Source: Providencia heimbachae ATCC 35613 (GTDB lineage: Bacteria; Pseudomonadota; Gammaproteobacteria; Enterobacterales; Enterobacteriaceae). Taken from it: DNA of 64,000 bases. This document shows positions 55,647 to 64,000 of this stretch, piece after piece (position 1 is the first letter of the stretch; the number at the start of each line of letters is the position of its first letter). A program made the position numbers and the translations under genes. The notes under the pieces were generated by a model. That model was given only the letters and a program-made list of their open reading frames with translations, was not told where the DNA came from and ran no database searches. The stretch is from assembly GCF_001655055.1 (NCBI RefSeq), contig NZ_LXEW01000010.1, positions 62,001 through 126,000 of the forward strand, given 5' to 3'.

Positions 55647-56021
55647 TTAGTCAACGTGTGCCCAATAAAGCAGGTTATGATTTTTAGCATTTACCACATT
55701 CGCAAATAATTTATTATCGCTCATCATACTGATTAATGAATGTGAGAGTGTGCTTAGTATTTTTAAGGCTTGCTCCTGCGTCACAGGACAGCAAGAGGTT
55801 AGAATATCAATAATTAAGTCCCTTGGTTTAACACCATTCTTAACCAGTGCCTCCCACGTAAAACGATTTTTTTTCGCTAAGTATTTTACCGCTGCTTTAT
55901 TCATTAAATAAAGCTCAGCAGCCGATGCCGCAGACTCGAACATATCATTTTTGTAATAGCACTGCTTCATATACTCTCGAAGCTTAAGGTTTACAATAAA
56001 ATTAATAGTAAATTGTTCCAT
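55647..56021 (-). CDS. Hypothetical cytosolic protein
   Basis: 124 aa with a strong SD (AAGGAGCTGCA). Helical throughout, with two Cys pairs (CYYKND and SCCPVTQEQ). The ACTION-like MEQFTINFIVNLKLREYMKQCYY start and SMMSDNKLFANVVNAKNHNLLYWAHVD end suggest a small helical bundle. I recognise no family. It is convergent with tpx. Its 5' side runs into an ERIC-like fragment. Confidence 0.7.
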   Translation of the reverse strand: MEQFTINFIVNLKLREYMKQCYYKNDMFESAASAAELYLMNKAAVKYLAKKNRFTWEALVKNGVKPRDLIIDILTSCCPVTQEQALKILSTLSHSLISMMSDNKLFANVVNAKNHNLLYWAHVD

Positions 56022-56082
56022 TGCAGCTCCTTGTAGGTATCAAACCAATACTGCGATACTAATATTTAAATAATCAAGGTGT

Positions 56083-56165
56083 TATATACTCGAGATAATT
56101 CAGCTTTCCGACAAGTAACTAAAGGATAAACTGCTTGATTATATCAATAGACCCTATCCTCTATA
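56083..56165 (+). repeat. Degenerate, shortened ERIC-like element
   Basis: Left end ATATACTCGAGATAATTCAG resembles the ERIC left end, and the centre ACTAAAGGATAAACTGCTTG resembles the divergent class at 47102. The right end is poorly conserved, so the copy is probably truncated. It lies upstream of the hypothetical gene at 55647-56021. Confidence 0.45.
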
Positions 56166-56230
56166 TAGCAGGAATAATTACTTATTAGCAATAATATTAT
56201 TGTGGTTTTGTCGATATACCCAAAAATAAA

Positions 56231-56260
56231 AAGGTTATGACATAATTTTCTCATAACCTT
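56231..56260 (-). terminator. Intrinsic terminator of tyrR
   Basis: A 10-bp stem AAGGTTATGA/TCATAACCTT with a 10-base loop; on the minus strand TTTTATTTTTG follows. It lies about 85 bases past the tyrR stop. Confidence 0.8.
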
Positions 56261-56344
56261 ATTTAAATTATTTTTAAAATATCAATTTTTTGAATATTAA
56301 TCAGGAAAATGCCTAATTTAATGAGCGCGCCATTTTCATATTAC

Positions 56345-57904
56345 TTAATCCTGCTCTTTTTTAGCGCTCAACCCATATTCTCTTAATTTATTGGCAATCG
56401 CGGTATGCGATATATCGAGACGTTTAGCGAGTTTACGTGTACTCGGATAATCACGATACAAACGCGATAGAACAGATGCTTCATAACGCTTCGTTATTTC
56501 ATCCAAAGATCCATTTAATGAATCTAGTGCTATATTAGGCGTATTGACGACATCAGGTAGTTGAATATTATCAGCATCAAGAATATTGCCATCAAGCTGC
56601 ATTAATCCTTGATACAATGCATTACGTAACTGCCTCACGTTTCCTGGCCAATAATAACGCCCTAGCGATTCAAGAAGCGATGGCGCAATCTTAGGCTCTT
56701 CTATATTCAATTCTTTGGAGAAATTACTCACAAAGACTTTTGTTAAAGGAAGAATATCCTCTTTACGCTCACGTAGAGGTGGAATTGTTAGCGTTAATAC
56801 GTTCAGACGATAATAGAGATCTTCCCGGAATTTCTTTTCGGCAACCAGTTCAGGTAAGTTTTTTTGTGTTGCACAAATGACTCGGACATTAACATTAACT
56901 TCGCGTTCTTCGCCAACTCTTCGGAATGTACCATCATTAAGAAAACGCAGTAATTTTATTTGCATTTGTGGCGACATTTCAGCAATTTCATCCAGTAAAA
57001 CGGTGCCGCCATTTGCCTGCTCAAAAAAACCTTTTTTACCTTCAATCGCATTAGGATACGCCCCCGCGGCATAACCAAACAGTTCACTTTCCACAACATC
57101 ATCAGGCATCGATGCACAATTAAGCCCAAGGAATGGTGCGTTACCTCGCGTACTATGTAAATGACACGCTTTTGCTAGAATATCTTTCCCTGTTCCCGTC
57201 TCACCGACTAACAATAACGGTTCATCCAACATTGCGACTCGTTTTGCCCGCTCAACAACTTGTGCCATTACAGGGCTCTGTGCGATGATTTGTTCAAATC
57301 CACTATTATCAACTTCAACAACTTGTTGGCGTTGTTTTTCGAGGATCGCCGATGATTTTAATAATAAAACGGCACCTGTACAGTGTGACTTCCCATTTTC
57401 ATCAGCCAAAATAATGGGCGTAACTTGCATTAAATAGTCTTGGTTTTTAACCAAAACCCTTTCGGTATAAGGCTCAGGAGACTCACTTTCAAACCAACGC
57501 ACTAGCCCGTGATTACTAATTAATTGTGAAAATGTTTTTTGCCTTATTTTCATCTCATCGAAACCAAATAATTGCAATGTCATTGGATTGACAAGTTCAA
57601 TATTTAATTTGTTATCAATCGATAAGACGGGCTCTGGAAATGAATTCAATAGCGCCCATACCGCTTTATGCTCACGCTCCGATGGCATAAAAAATATTCG
57701 CCGAACATCCATAACACCATTAATTCGCCGAATTTCTGCCATTAAAGTACTAAAAACCTCAAAATCAACGGGCGTGAAATTGAGATATATTTTACGTTCT
57801 ACAGAAATTTCGATCCCTTTTAAGTCAATGTTTTGTAGGACTAAGAGGTCGAGCAATTCACGCGTTAGACCTATTCGGTCTTGGCAAGTTACTTCAAGGC
57901 GCAT
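56345..57904 (-). CDS. tyrR: Transcriptional regulator TyrR
   Basis: 519 aa (E. coli 513). N-terminal ACT domain (1-75: RLEVTCQDRIGLTRELLDLLVLQNIDLKGIEI), PAS domain (about 78-190), AAA+ domain (about 205-430, Walker A GETGTGKD, Walker B GGTVLLDEIAEM) and Fis-type HTH at the end (TRKLAKRLDISHTAIANKLREYG). The sigma-54 contact GAFTGA is replaced by GAYPNA, as in E. coli TyrR, which works with sigma-70. It controls aromatic amino acid synthesis and transport with Tyr, Phe or Trp as ligand. SD AAAGGTTCC before ATG. Confidence 0.96.
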   Translation of the reverse strand: MRLEVTCQDRIGLTRELLDLLVLQNIDLKGIEISVERKIYLNFTPVDFEVFSTLMAEIRRINGVMDVRRIFFMPSEREHKAVWALLNSFPEPVLSIDNKLNIELVNPMTLQLFGFDEMKIRQKTFSQLISNHGLVRWFESESPEPYTERVLVKNQDYLMQVTPIILADENGKSHCTGAVLLLKSSAILEKQRQQVVEVDNSGFEQIIAQSPVMAQVVERAKRVAMLDEPLLLVGETGTGKDILAKACHLHSTRGNAPFLGLNCASMPDDVVESELFGYAAGAYPNAIEGKKGFFEQANGGTVLLDEIAEMSPQMQIKLLRFLNDGTFRRVGEEREVNVNVRVICATQKNLPELVAEKKFREDLYYRLNVLTLTIPPLRERKEDILPLTKVFVSNFSKELNIEEPKIAPSLLESLGRYYWPGNVRQLRNALYQGLMQLDGNILDADNIQLPDVVNTPNIALDSLNGSLDEITKRYEASVLSRLYRDYPSTRKLAKRLDISHTAIANKLREYGLSAKKEQD

Positions 57905-58095
57905 GACAGGAACCTTTATGGGAAGAAGATTGAATAGTAGTATTTTAGCGCCAAATAGTTTTGGAATACAGCTTTTGTGTCACATATTGTTGACAGTGTG
58001 AGGAGTGTTTATCCTATGAAGCACTTATTCACAAAAATTTTATCTTTTCATAAGGTAATGGTGAAAAAATCACAGGAATTAATTGATAAGATAGG

Positions 58096-58123
58096 AGGAT
58101 GAATCAAGCTGTCAACTCATCCT
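58096..58123 (-). terminator. Stem-loop after ycjF
   Basis: AGGATGA pairs with TCATCCT around a 14-base loop, 12 bases past the ycjF stop on the minus strand. No strong T-run follows, so termination is uncertain. Confidence 0.5.
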
Positions 58124-58134
58124 GCCAGTTATTT

Positions 58135-59196
58135 TTACATTGATGATTTATCTTGCTTACTCGGCATCGCATTTTTTAGCTGGCTAATTAGCTGACGACG
58201 AAAGTCGGCTAATCTCGGTTTATCTTCTATCCACGGTAAAGGACGACACAATTCCATCGCCTTAATTCCAAGCCTTGCGGTTAATAAGCCAGCCCCAATC
58301 CCTTGCGCCGCACGGGTTGATAAACGTGCCGTAATATCCTGAGACAGCCAATCCATTCCGACTTCACGAATAAGCTCTGATGCCCCTGCAAAGGCAATAT
58401 TAATCAATACCATACGAAACAACCGAATACGGCTATAGTAACCTAATTCAATACCGTAAATAGCGGCAATACGGTTAATTAAACGAATATTGCGCCAAGC
58501 AATAAAGGCCATATCGACAATGGCTAACGGGCTCACCGCTATCATTAACGCCGATTCAGCAGAAGAGCGGCTAATCTCTTTTCGTGCTTGCTCATCAAGA
58601 ATCGGTTGTACAAGTTTGCTATATAATTCAAGTATTTCACGGTCATTATGAGAGTCATGAATTGTAGCTTGCCAGCGTTGAATTGCGGGATGCTGCGGTG
58701 AAAGTGCCGATTGCTTTGCCAGCTTTTCACAAAAAACTTTCCCTTTCCCCATGCCATGACTATGTAGCAATTCCCGAGCAAAATCACGCTCTTGAGCCCT
58801 TTCCCTTAATCTATATAAACGCCGCCACTCTGCTGCAATAGAACCAACACCCGCGACGACAATCAAACCTCCGGCGGCGGCTGTACCGAGTGCTGTCCAA
58901 TCTTGCGTTATCCATGACTGATGGATCCAAATGCCTAATTGGGCAACAACACTAATCCCGAATATGCCTGCTGCGGTTGTCACCAATTTACGCCAAAAAC
59001 TTCGCTTAGGCTTTAATGCATCATTAATAAGGCTTTCAACTTCACCCTCTTGGCTATCTTGTTCTGCTTCAATATCAACTGGGACAAATTTTTCTAGCTC
59101 TTTTTCATCAAAGAGCTGGGCTTTTTTGAGTTTTTCAGTTTGTTCTGCATTATGACCATCTACAAAAATAACCCGCTGCTTCAGAGGTTCACTCAT
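58135..59196 (-). CDS. ycjF: UPF0283 inner-membrane protein YcjF
   Basis: 353 aa, same length as E. coli YcjF. Acidic N-terminal part, two transmembrane helices around residues 70-125 ([22 protein letters not shown] and [17 protein letters not shown]), then a large C-terminal domain ([34 protein letters not shown] and [18 protein letters not shown]-like end). Overlaps ycjX by 4 bases and both belong to the Psp regulon in E. coli. Function unknown. Confidence 0.93.
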   Translation of the reverse strand: MSEPLKQRVIFVDGHNAEQTEKLKKAQLFDEKELEKFVPVDIEAEQDSQEGEVESLINDALKPKRSFWRKLVTTAAGIFGISVVAQLGIWIHQSWITQDWTALGTAAAGGLIVVAGVGSIAAEWRRLYRLRERAQERDFARELLHSHGMGKGKVFCEKLAKQSALSPQHPAIQRWQATIHDSHNDREILELYSKLVQPILDEQARKEISRSSAESALMIAVSPLAIVDMAFIAWRNIRLINRIAAIYGIELGYYSRIRLFRMVLINIAFAGASELIREVGMDWLSQDITARLSTRAAQGIGAGLLTARLGIKAMELCRPLPWIEDKPRLADFRRQLISQLKNAMPSKQDKSSM

Positions 59197-60590
59197 TTCA
59201 ATTTATCTCCCAATAAAAACTCAAGAGCGCTGTCCATTCGAATGTGAGGTAATGGCTGATCTAGCGGTATTGGTCGCGGTCTAAAATTTTCAAACTGAAA
59301 ACCTTGCTGCTGCCAAAATTGCTCATTCGGTAACCTTTTAGGGACGTCTCCTGGGTAAAATGTCATTGCTTGGCCATCATTTAATCGATAGCCTTTTAGC
59401 GCAGGAAGCTTGTCACCTTTATAGTCAACGATACCATTTTCTGTTGCTTGAATAGATGCAAGCCCGGCGCAATCCATGCTAATGCCTTCAAACGCTGCGT
59501 TTTGCCATGCTTCTTGCACTAATTGCTGTAACAATGAAACTAAGTTCGCATGTTGATCCGGTGTGACATGGTCGGCTTTACTCGCGGCGAACAATAGCTT
59601 ATCAATACAGGGTGAAAACATACGTCTTAATAATGTGCGTTTTCCATAATGAAAACTGCGCATTAATTGCGTCAATGCCATTCTCATATCATTAAATGCA
59701 TCAGGGCCACTATTTAGCGGTTGTAAGCAATCAACCAGTACAATTTGTCTATCAAAACGCTGAAAATGGTCTTTATAAAACCCCTTAACCACATGTTCAC
59801 AATAATATTGATAGCGACTCTGTAATGCACCTATATTGGTATTTTTACCCGCTTGAGTGAGTTTTTTCTCACCCTGTTTTTCAATATTAGGCCAAGGGAA
59901 AAATTGCAGTGCTGGCGCACCGGCAAGTTCACCGGGTAAAACAAAACGTCCCGGTTGAATAAAATGCTGCCCTTGCGATTTGCACTCTTGCAAATAACGC
60001 GTATAAGCATCTGATATTTCGGCTAACAAGTTTTCATCCACCGGTGCAAGCGGATCACATTTTTCACAAAGTTGCAGCCATTCATTGGCTAAATGGGCTC
60101 GTTGCCCTTTTAACAATACGTTCATTTGCCCAGACCAAGCCAAATAGCTTAAATCAAGCATAGGCAAATCGAGTAACCATTCACCGGGGTAATCGACTAT
60201 CTCAACATAAAGAGAAGAGTTGTCGACAAAATGACGTAAAAAAGAATCTTCAGAGCGATAATGTAATTTTAGCCTAATCTCACTAACGCCACGCGTTGGC
60301 GTCGGCCATTCAGGTGGCGAGCCATAGAGTGAAGCAATACCTTCATCATATGCAAAACGTGGAACGGATAAATCACGATGAGGAATGCGTTTAACCCCTA
60401 AAATACGTTTATCCCTTGCCGCTGAAAATAGCGGAAGACGCGCACCGGCGTTGACATTGAGAAGTTGGTTGACGAGAGAAGTAATAAACGCCGTTTTTCC
60501 GCTACGACTTAGTCCTGTTACTGCTAGCCTAACATGGCGATCTACACTACGGTTCACCAAATCAGTCAATTCATTTTGCAGCCGTTTCAT
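59193..60590 (-). CDS. ycjX: YcjX family P-loop protein
   Basis: 465 aa, the E. coli length. P-loop [11 protein letters not shown] at 26-36, then [18 protein letters not shown] (switch II-like DYPGEW) and [21 protein letters not shown]463-family ATP/GTPase expressed with the phage-shock genes. SD GGGAGAACC before ATG. Four-base overlap with ycjF downstream. Upstream, 141 bases separate it from pspD; pspE is not between them. Confidence 0.94.
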   Translation of the reverse strand: MKRLQNELTDLVNRSVDRHVRLAVTGLSRSGKTAFITSLVNQLLNVNAGARLPLFSAARDKRILGVKRIPHRDLSVPRFAYDEGIASLYGSPPEWPTPTRGVSEIRLKLHYRSEDSFLRHFVDNSSLYVEIVDYPGEWLLDLPMLDLSYLAWSGQMNVLLKGQRAHLANEWLQLCEKCDPLAPVDENLLAEISDAYTRYLQECKSQGQHFIQPGRFVLPGELAGAPALQFFPWPNIEKQGEKKLTQAGKNTNIGALQSRYQYYCEHVVKGFYKDHFQRFDRQIVLVDCLQPLNSGPDAFNDMRMALTQLMRSFHYGKRTLLRRMFSPCIDKLLFAASKADHVTPDQHANLVSLLQQLVQEAWQNAAFEGISMDCAGLASIQATENGIVDYKGDKLPALKGYRLNDGQAMTFYPGDVPKRLPNEQFWQQQGFQFENFRPRPIPLDQPLPHIRMDSALEFLLGDKLK

Positions 60591-60731
60591 GGTTCTCCCA
60601 CTGTATTAATACTGTGATTACTTTCTTTAATATAAACCAGAATTTAGCATAAATCAGATGTATAACGCTTTTGGTGGCGTAAATTTTACTGTTTTTGTTT
60701 GGCTACACCAAAAGAACCCATTACAAATGCG

Positions 60732-60914
60732 TTATCGGGTCATTCGCTTCGTGAGATAACTGAGTAACCATTTACTACTGAGAATCTTGATAAGCTTAGC
60801 AAAAATACCGCCAGGCCCATAAGTAATTAATAATGTTAAAAGGATTTTTAATCCTTTATTCACGGCCATTTTTTTAGCTTGTCGCTTAAGCCTCTTTTTT
60901 GCGTTTATTTGCAT
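60732..60914 (-). CDS. pspD: Phage shock protein PspD
   Basis: 60 aa (E. coli PspD 73). Basic N-terminus (INAKKRLKRQAKKMAVNKG) then a hydrophobic helix with YGPGGIFAKLIKIL, matching the YGPAGVAGWAIK block of E. coli PspD. It is 172 bases downstream of pspC. Role in the Psp response is minor and unclear. The gap contains a GGGAA/TTCCC hairpin. Confidence 0.82.
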   Translation of the reverse strand: MQINAKKRLKRQAKKMAVNKGLKILLTLLITYGPGGIFAKLIKILSSKWLLSYLTKRMTR

Positions 60915-61086
60915 TACTTACCACCTGATGGGGATAATAAAAACAGAGGGAATACGGCTATAGACCCTATTCCCATAAATGTGATGGCTATCCCAGTGAG
61001 ACTTTAAATTCGCATGGTTGACTGTACTTATTCGCACTCTCACCTTGCTTATACGACTGATTATTTTGTCGTCTGTATATACCCAC

Positions 61087-61443
61087 TTAGAGGTCACGAA
61101 ATTTACTGTTTACAGTGTAAGTATCAGAGGTTACATAGCGCTCAATTTGTCTTAATTTCATTTCGCCAGCCTTGAGCTGTGAGTCAATTTGGTTAAACAG
61201 TGAATTCACTTCAGGCCCAATATCTTTCTCTGCTCGATAACCACTTGGCGCGGTTTCAACGACGAAACACATGACAACATACAAAATTAGCGTAATACCA
61301 AAGCTCATAAATAGGGCTAATACCGTTAACGCCCTGACCAAAGCAACCGGCACATCTAAATATTCTGCAATACCAGAACAGACACCGCCAAAAACGCGTC
61401 GGTCAGTCAAACGATAAAGCTTACGGTTGCGCAAATTAGTCAT
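61087..61443 (-). CDS. pspC: Phage shock protein PspC
   Basis: 118 aa from the ATG that overlaps the pspB stop (TAATG). The PspC domain shows LYRLTDRRVFGGVCSGIAEYLDVPVALVRALTVL, then a transmembrane helix and a C-terminal part ending RYVTSDTYTVNSKFRDL, very like E. coli. With PspB it senses envelope stress and removes PspA from PspF. Confidence 0.95.
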   Translation of the reverse strand: MTNLRNRKLYRLTDRRVFGGVCSGIAEYLDVPVALVRALTVLALFMSFGITLILYVVMCFVVETAPSGYRAEKDIGPEVNSLFNQIDSQLKAGEMKLRQIERYVTSDTYTVNSKFRDL

Positions 61444-61676
61444 TATTTTTGCCTCCAATTTGGATGTTCCGCATCCAAAATATCTTCCAGTGTTTTAATG
61501 CGTTGCTGCATACGAGATGATTGCTCGGCTAACTGCATCAAACGCTGCACTTCATTATCAGTAAGCTGGCTCCCCTGCCCATTATTTTTTTTGCTGTAGT
61601 GAAGCCACAGCCAAATCGGCAGAACAAATATGAGAAAAATTATTAATACGAGAGACAGAAAAACATAGCCCATCAC
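61443..61676 (-). CDS. pspB: Phage shock protein PspB
   Basis: 77 aa (E. coli 74). N-terminal transmembrane helix (VFLSLVLIIFLIFVLPIWLWLHY) followed by a leucine-zipper-like coiled coil (LTDNEVQRLMQLAEQSSRMQQRIKTLEDILD). Forms the PspBC sensor. One-base overlap with pspC and 84 bases after pspA. Confidence 0.95.
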   Translation of the reverse strand: MMGYVFLSLVLIIFLIFVLPIWLWLHYSKKNNGQGSQLTDNEVQRLMQLAEQSSRMQQRIKTLEDILDAEHPNWRQK

Positions 61677-61760
61677 ATTTCCTTATACATATGGTTAGCT
61701 AATCCATCGCACTGGCGCAATCATAAAATTGCGCCTTGTGCGTCAAAAATCATTCAACAA

Positions 61761-62426
61761 TTACTGGTCTTTGTTTATTTTAGCCTTAAGTGCAGCTAAC
61801 TGCGCGCTAATTTCATCATCCGCTTTCAATTCTGCAAATTGTTGATCCAACGATTTTTGTTTCCCTATACCATAACTTTGAGCCTCACCTTCCATGTGGT
61901 CGATGCGACGCTCAAATTGTTCAAAACGTGCCAAAGCTTCATCTAATTTACCGCTATCTAATTGACGGCGGACATTACGGCTAGATTGTGCGGCTTCCAT
62001 ACGAACCGTCATTGACTGTTGTTTTGCACGCGTTTCAAGTAATTTATTTTCTAACTCGGTGATTTCACCTTTTAAACGCACCAATGTTTCATCAACAATG
62101 ATAAGTTCATGTTTCAAGGTATCAACCATTGCACTGACTTTTTGCTTTTCAATCAATGCAGCACGAGCCAACTCTTCTTTGTCTTTAACTAAAGCGAGCT
62201 CGGCTTTTTCTTGCCATTGCTCCACTTGTTTTACGCCCATTTCAATACGGCGCTCTAAGCCTTTTTTCTCAGCTAAGGTTCGTGCAGAAGTGGAGCGGAT
62301 TTCAACTAACATATCTTCCATTTCCTGAATCATCAGGCGGATCATTTTTTGCGGATCTTCTGCTTTATCTAGCAGTGATGCGATATTTGCATTAATGATG
62401 TCGGCAAAACGTGAAAAAATACCCAT
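61761..62426 (-). CDS. pspA: Phage shock protein PspA
   Basis: 221 aa (E. coli 222). Opening amphipathic helix [20 protein letters not shown], then a long coiled coil through to the end, the ESCRT-III-like fold. It inhibits the enhancer-binding protein PspF and, when membrane is damaged, oligomerises on the inner membrane. First gene of the sigma-54 psp operon. SD AGGAC upstream. Confidence 0.97.
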   Translation of the reverse strand: MGIFSRFADIINANIASLLDKAEDPQKMIRLMIQEMEDMLVEIRSTSARTLAEKKGLERRIEMGVKQVEQWQEKAELALVKDKEELARAALIEKQKVSAMVDTLKHELIIVDETLVRLKGEITELENKLLETRAKQQSMTVRMEAAQSSRNVRRQLDSGKLDEALARFEQFERRIDHMEGEAQSYGIGKQKSLDQQFAELKADDEISAQLAALKAKINKDQ

Positions 62427-62559
62427 TGTTTATGTCCTCTTGATGGATTTCATCATTCTGTAGAGCCTCAACCTGATTTTGGCTTCCCACCAACAACCTG
62501 ATGCTCCGTTAAAGTTGCGTCTAACTACTTCGTTATTGATTAACTACAACAAGAATATA

Positions 62560-62575
62560 GCAATCAACGTGCCAA
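62560..62575 (-). promoter_or_regulatory. Sigma-54 promoter of the psp operon
   Basis: On the minus strand TTGGCACGTTGATTGCT contains TGGCAC, five bases and TTGC, a perfect -24/-12 pair. Transcription starts near 62547, about 120 bases before the pspA ATG. PspF sites and IHF bend DNA are expected upstream, towards pspF. Confidence 0.92.
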
Positions 62576-62654
62576 CTTTTCAGATAAAATGTAAATCATT
62601 GATAATAAATAAAAAAAATATTATTTTTGTTTATCTTCATTTTGCTCTATAGTT

Positions 62655-62660
62655 TTATAA
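62655..62660 (+). promoter_or_regulatory. -10 element of the pspF promoter
   Basis: TATAAT at 62655-62660, 35 bases before the pspF start codon, is a perfect -10. The -35 region (ATCTTC with a 17-base spacer) is weak. Its position beside the divergent psp promoter fits PspF autoregulation. Confidence 0.5.
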
Positions 62661-62694
62661 TGGCAATATTAACCAATATATGGTAAAAAAAACC

Positions 62695-63696
62695 ATGAAA
62701 AACACCAACGATACTATTCTAGGCGTTTCAAGTAACTTTCTTGATGTTCTTGAAAGAACTTCTGAGCTTGCCCAGCTCAATAAACCCATACTGGTTATCG
62801 GTGAACGAGGCACCGGAAAAGAGCTCATCGCTGACCGTTTACACTATTTATCACCTCGCTGGCAAGAAGCCTTTATCTCTCTCAATTGCAGTGGGCTCAA
62901 TGAGAATTTACTGGATTCTGAATTATTTGGACATGAAGCGGGGTCATTTACAGGTGCTCAAAAACGCCACCAAGGCCGATTTGAGCGGGCGGATAAAGGC
63001 ACGTTGTTCCTTGATGAATTGGCAACTGCACCCATGTCAGTTCAAGAAAAATTACTGCGCGTTATTGAATATGGCGAGTTAGAACGTGTCGGCGGAAGCC
63101 AATCACTGCGCGTGAATGTACGTCTAATCTGTGCGACAAATGCCAATCTACCAGAACTCGCTAAGCAAGGACGTTTTAGAGCTGATTTATTAGATAGACT
63201 CGCTTTTGAAGTGATCCGTATCCCACCTTTACGAGAACGTTTACCCGATATCCTGTTATTAGCAGAGCACTTCGCCATTTTAATGTCCGGCGAGTTAAAG
63301 CGATCACATTTTAGTGGGTTCTCTGATAATGCACAAAAAGCACTCGAACAATATCAATGGCCAGGAAACGTCAGGGAACTAAAAAACGTTGTTGAACGCT
63401 CCGTCTACCGCCATGGTGATAATAACACCCCTGTTGACTCAATTATTTTCGACCCTTTTGGTGAGAAATTAGCTGAACTTTCATCACCAGTAACAACAAA
63501 GCAAGAAAGCGTCCCCCTTCTCCCCTCGCTACCTTGTGATTTACGCCAATGGCAACAAAATATCGAAAAACAATTAGTTCAAAATGCATTAATGAAAAGC
63601 TACTTTAACCAACGTAAAGCAGCCGAATCACTTTCACTCACTTACGATCAAATAAGGGGGTTAATTAAGAAACACCAAATCAACATTGAATTATAG
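62695..63696 (+). CDS. pspF: Psp operon transcriptional activator PspF
   Basis: 333 aa from ATG 62695, which aligns exactly with the E. coli PspF start; an ATG five codons earlier is also possible. AAA+ domain with Walker A GERGTGKE (36-43), Walker B GTLFLDELAT, and the sigma-54 contact loop GSFTGA (GAFTGA in most, here with Ser at residue 84). The C-terminal Fis-type HTH is SYFNQRKAAESLSLTYDQIRGLIKKH. It has no receiver domain and is controlled by PspA binding. Divergent from pspA. Confidence 0.95.
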   Translation: MKNTNDTILGVSSNFLDVLERTSELAQLNKPILVIGERGTGKELIADRLHYLSPRWQEAFISLNCSGLNENLLDSELFGHEAGSFTGAQKRHQGRFERADKGTLFLDELATAPMSVQEKLLRVIEYGELERVGGSQSLRVNVRLICATNANLPELAKQGRFRADLLDRLAFEVIRIPPLRERLPDILLLAEHFAILMSGELKRSHFSGFSDNAQKALEQYQWPGNVRELKNVVERSVYRHGDNNTPVDSIIFDPFGEKLAELSSPVTTKQESVPLLPSLPCDLRQWQQNIEKQLVQNALMKSYFNQRKAAESLSLTYDQIRGLIKKHQINIEL

Positions 63697-64000
63697 CCAG
63701 TAAATTCACTTATTACTGATGGGAGTATTCTTGTATTTTCTAATAAGAAAAACAGAACACTCTCTTATTACTCATATTATTTGTTAATGACGAATTGAAT
63801 TTTATTATTACTCTAATTTTGATGTTTTAATTATTAAATTCAATTTTTTATTGCTAAACATTTCATGATTAAAAATCAAAACATAGAATTCACAATACAT
63901 ATTTTTATATATTTAAAGTATTCAATCTGTTTTTTTAAATTTAATCCATTAAAAATAAATGTGATTTTAAATCATTTATAACTTTTACTCTCAGTTAAAC
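63697..64000. other. AT-rich region after pspF
   Basis: About 300 bases to the window edge, very AT-rich. No gene, strong terminator or repeat could be supported. Confidence 0.35.

Noticed and set aside
57588-58001. Plus-strand ORF of 137 codons over the start of tyrR
   Set aside because: Antisense shadow of the ACT/PAS coding region; no SD.

Overview
The window looks like a chromosomal segment of an AT-rich enterobacterium of the Morganellaceae, most likely Providencia. Most proteins align closely with E. coli K-12 chromosomal products recalled from memory (Prs, KdsA, PrfA, HemA, YchF, TyrR, MppA, TtcA, Psp proteins). The base composition, the ERIC-type repeats, the MrpJ-like fimbrial-type regulator and the chromosomal chloramphenicol acetyltransferase point to the Proteus/Providencia group. 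The genus is inference. I saw no tRNA, rRNA, CRISPR array, insertion sequence or prophage.

Layout. 1-1.1 kb: end of an MFS-type transporter and a LysR regulator. 1.1-5.9 kb: an ERIC repeat pair, then a ynbA-ynbC-ynbD-like phospholipid/head-group cluster that lacks ynbB and has an extra small membrane protein at its end. 6.2-9 kb: dauA (SulP) and yhcC (radical SAM). 9-19.9 kb: the conserved kdsA-sirB1-prmC-prfA-hemA operon (leftward), divergent from lolB-ispE-prs, then ychH, pth and ychF. 20-21.9 kb: a LysR regulator divergent from two small DMT-type (DUF606) membrane proteins. 21.9-28 kb: a DMSO-reductase-like molybdoenzyme operon (anchor, FeS subunit, catalytic subunit, TorD-type chaperone) led by an unusual radical SAM gene. 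28.6-33.5 kb: Ves-like protein, a MocR regulator divergent from a cyanide-insensitive-type bd oxidase (cioA-cioB plus a DUF2474 small subunit). 33.6-36.7 kb: iron (Fur box + siderophore-interacting reductase), zinc (Zur-like box + zinT) and phosphate (Pho box + phoH) responsive genes in a row.

36.7-48.6 kb is the accessory-like part: a secreted endonuclease I with a C-terminal Ada-like module, the yjjPB exporter, a TetR regulator with a hypothetical gene under a perfect palindrome, two UspF-type proteins flanking a two-helix membrane protein, a VOC protein, a Gfo/Idh/MocA oxidoreductase, the sRNA RyhB, a YaeF-type lipoprotein, small unknown proteins, a YgeA racemase and an MrpJ-like regulator. 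48.8-49.6 kb carries catA preceded by a complete translational attenuator: promoter, an 11-codon leader peptide and a perfect 12-bp stem that hides the cat ribosome binding site. 50-64 kb is again conserved: ttcA, zntB, mppA, tpx, tyrR, ycjF-ycjX and the psp stress regulon with its sigma-54 promoter and divergent pspF.

The best candidate for an undescribed system is the catA attenuator. It has the architecture of drug-inducible cat genes of Gram-positive bacteria and of cmlA, here on a Gram-negative chromosomal cat gene. The phoH leader (Pho box, well-initiated small ORF, intrinsic terminator inside that ORF) and the radical SAM/molybdoreductase operon are the next most interesting.
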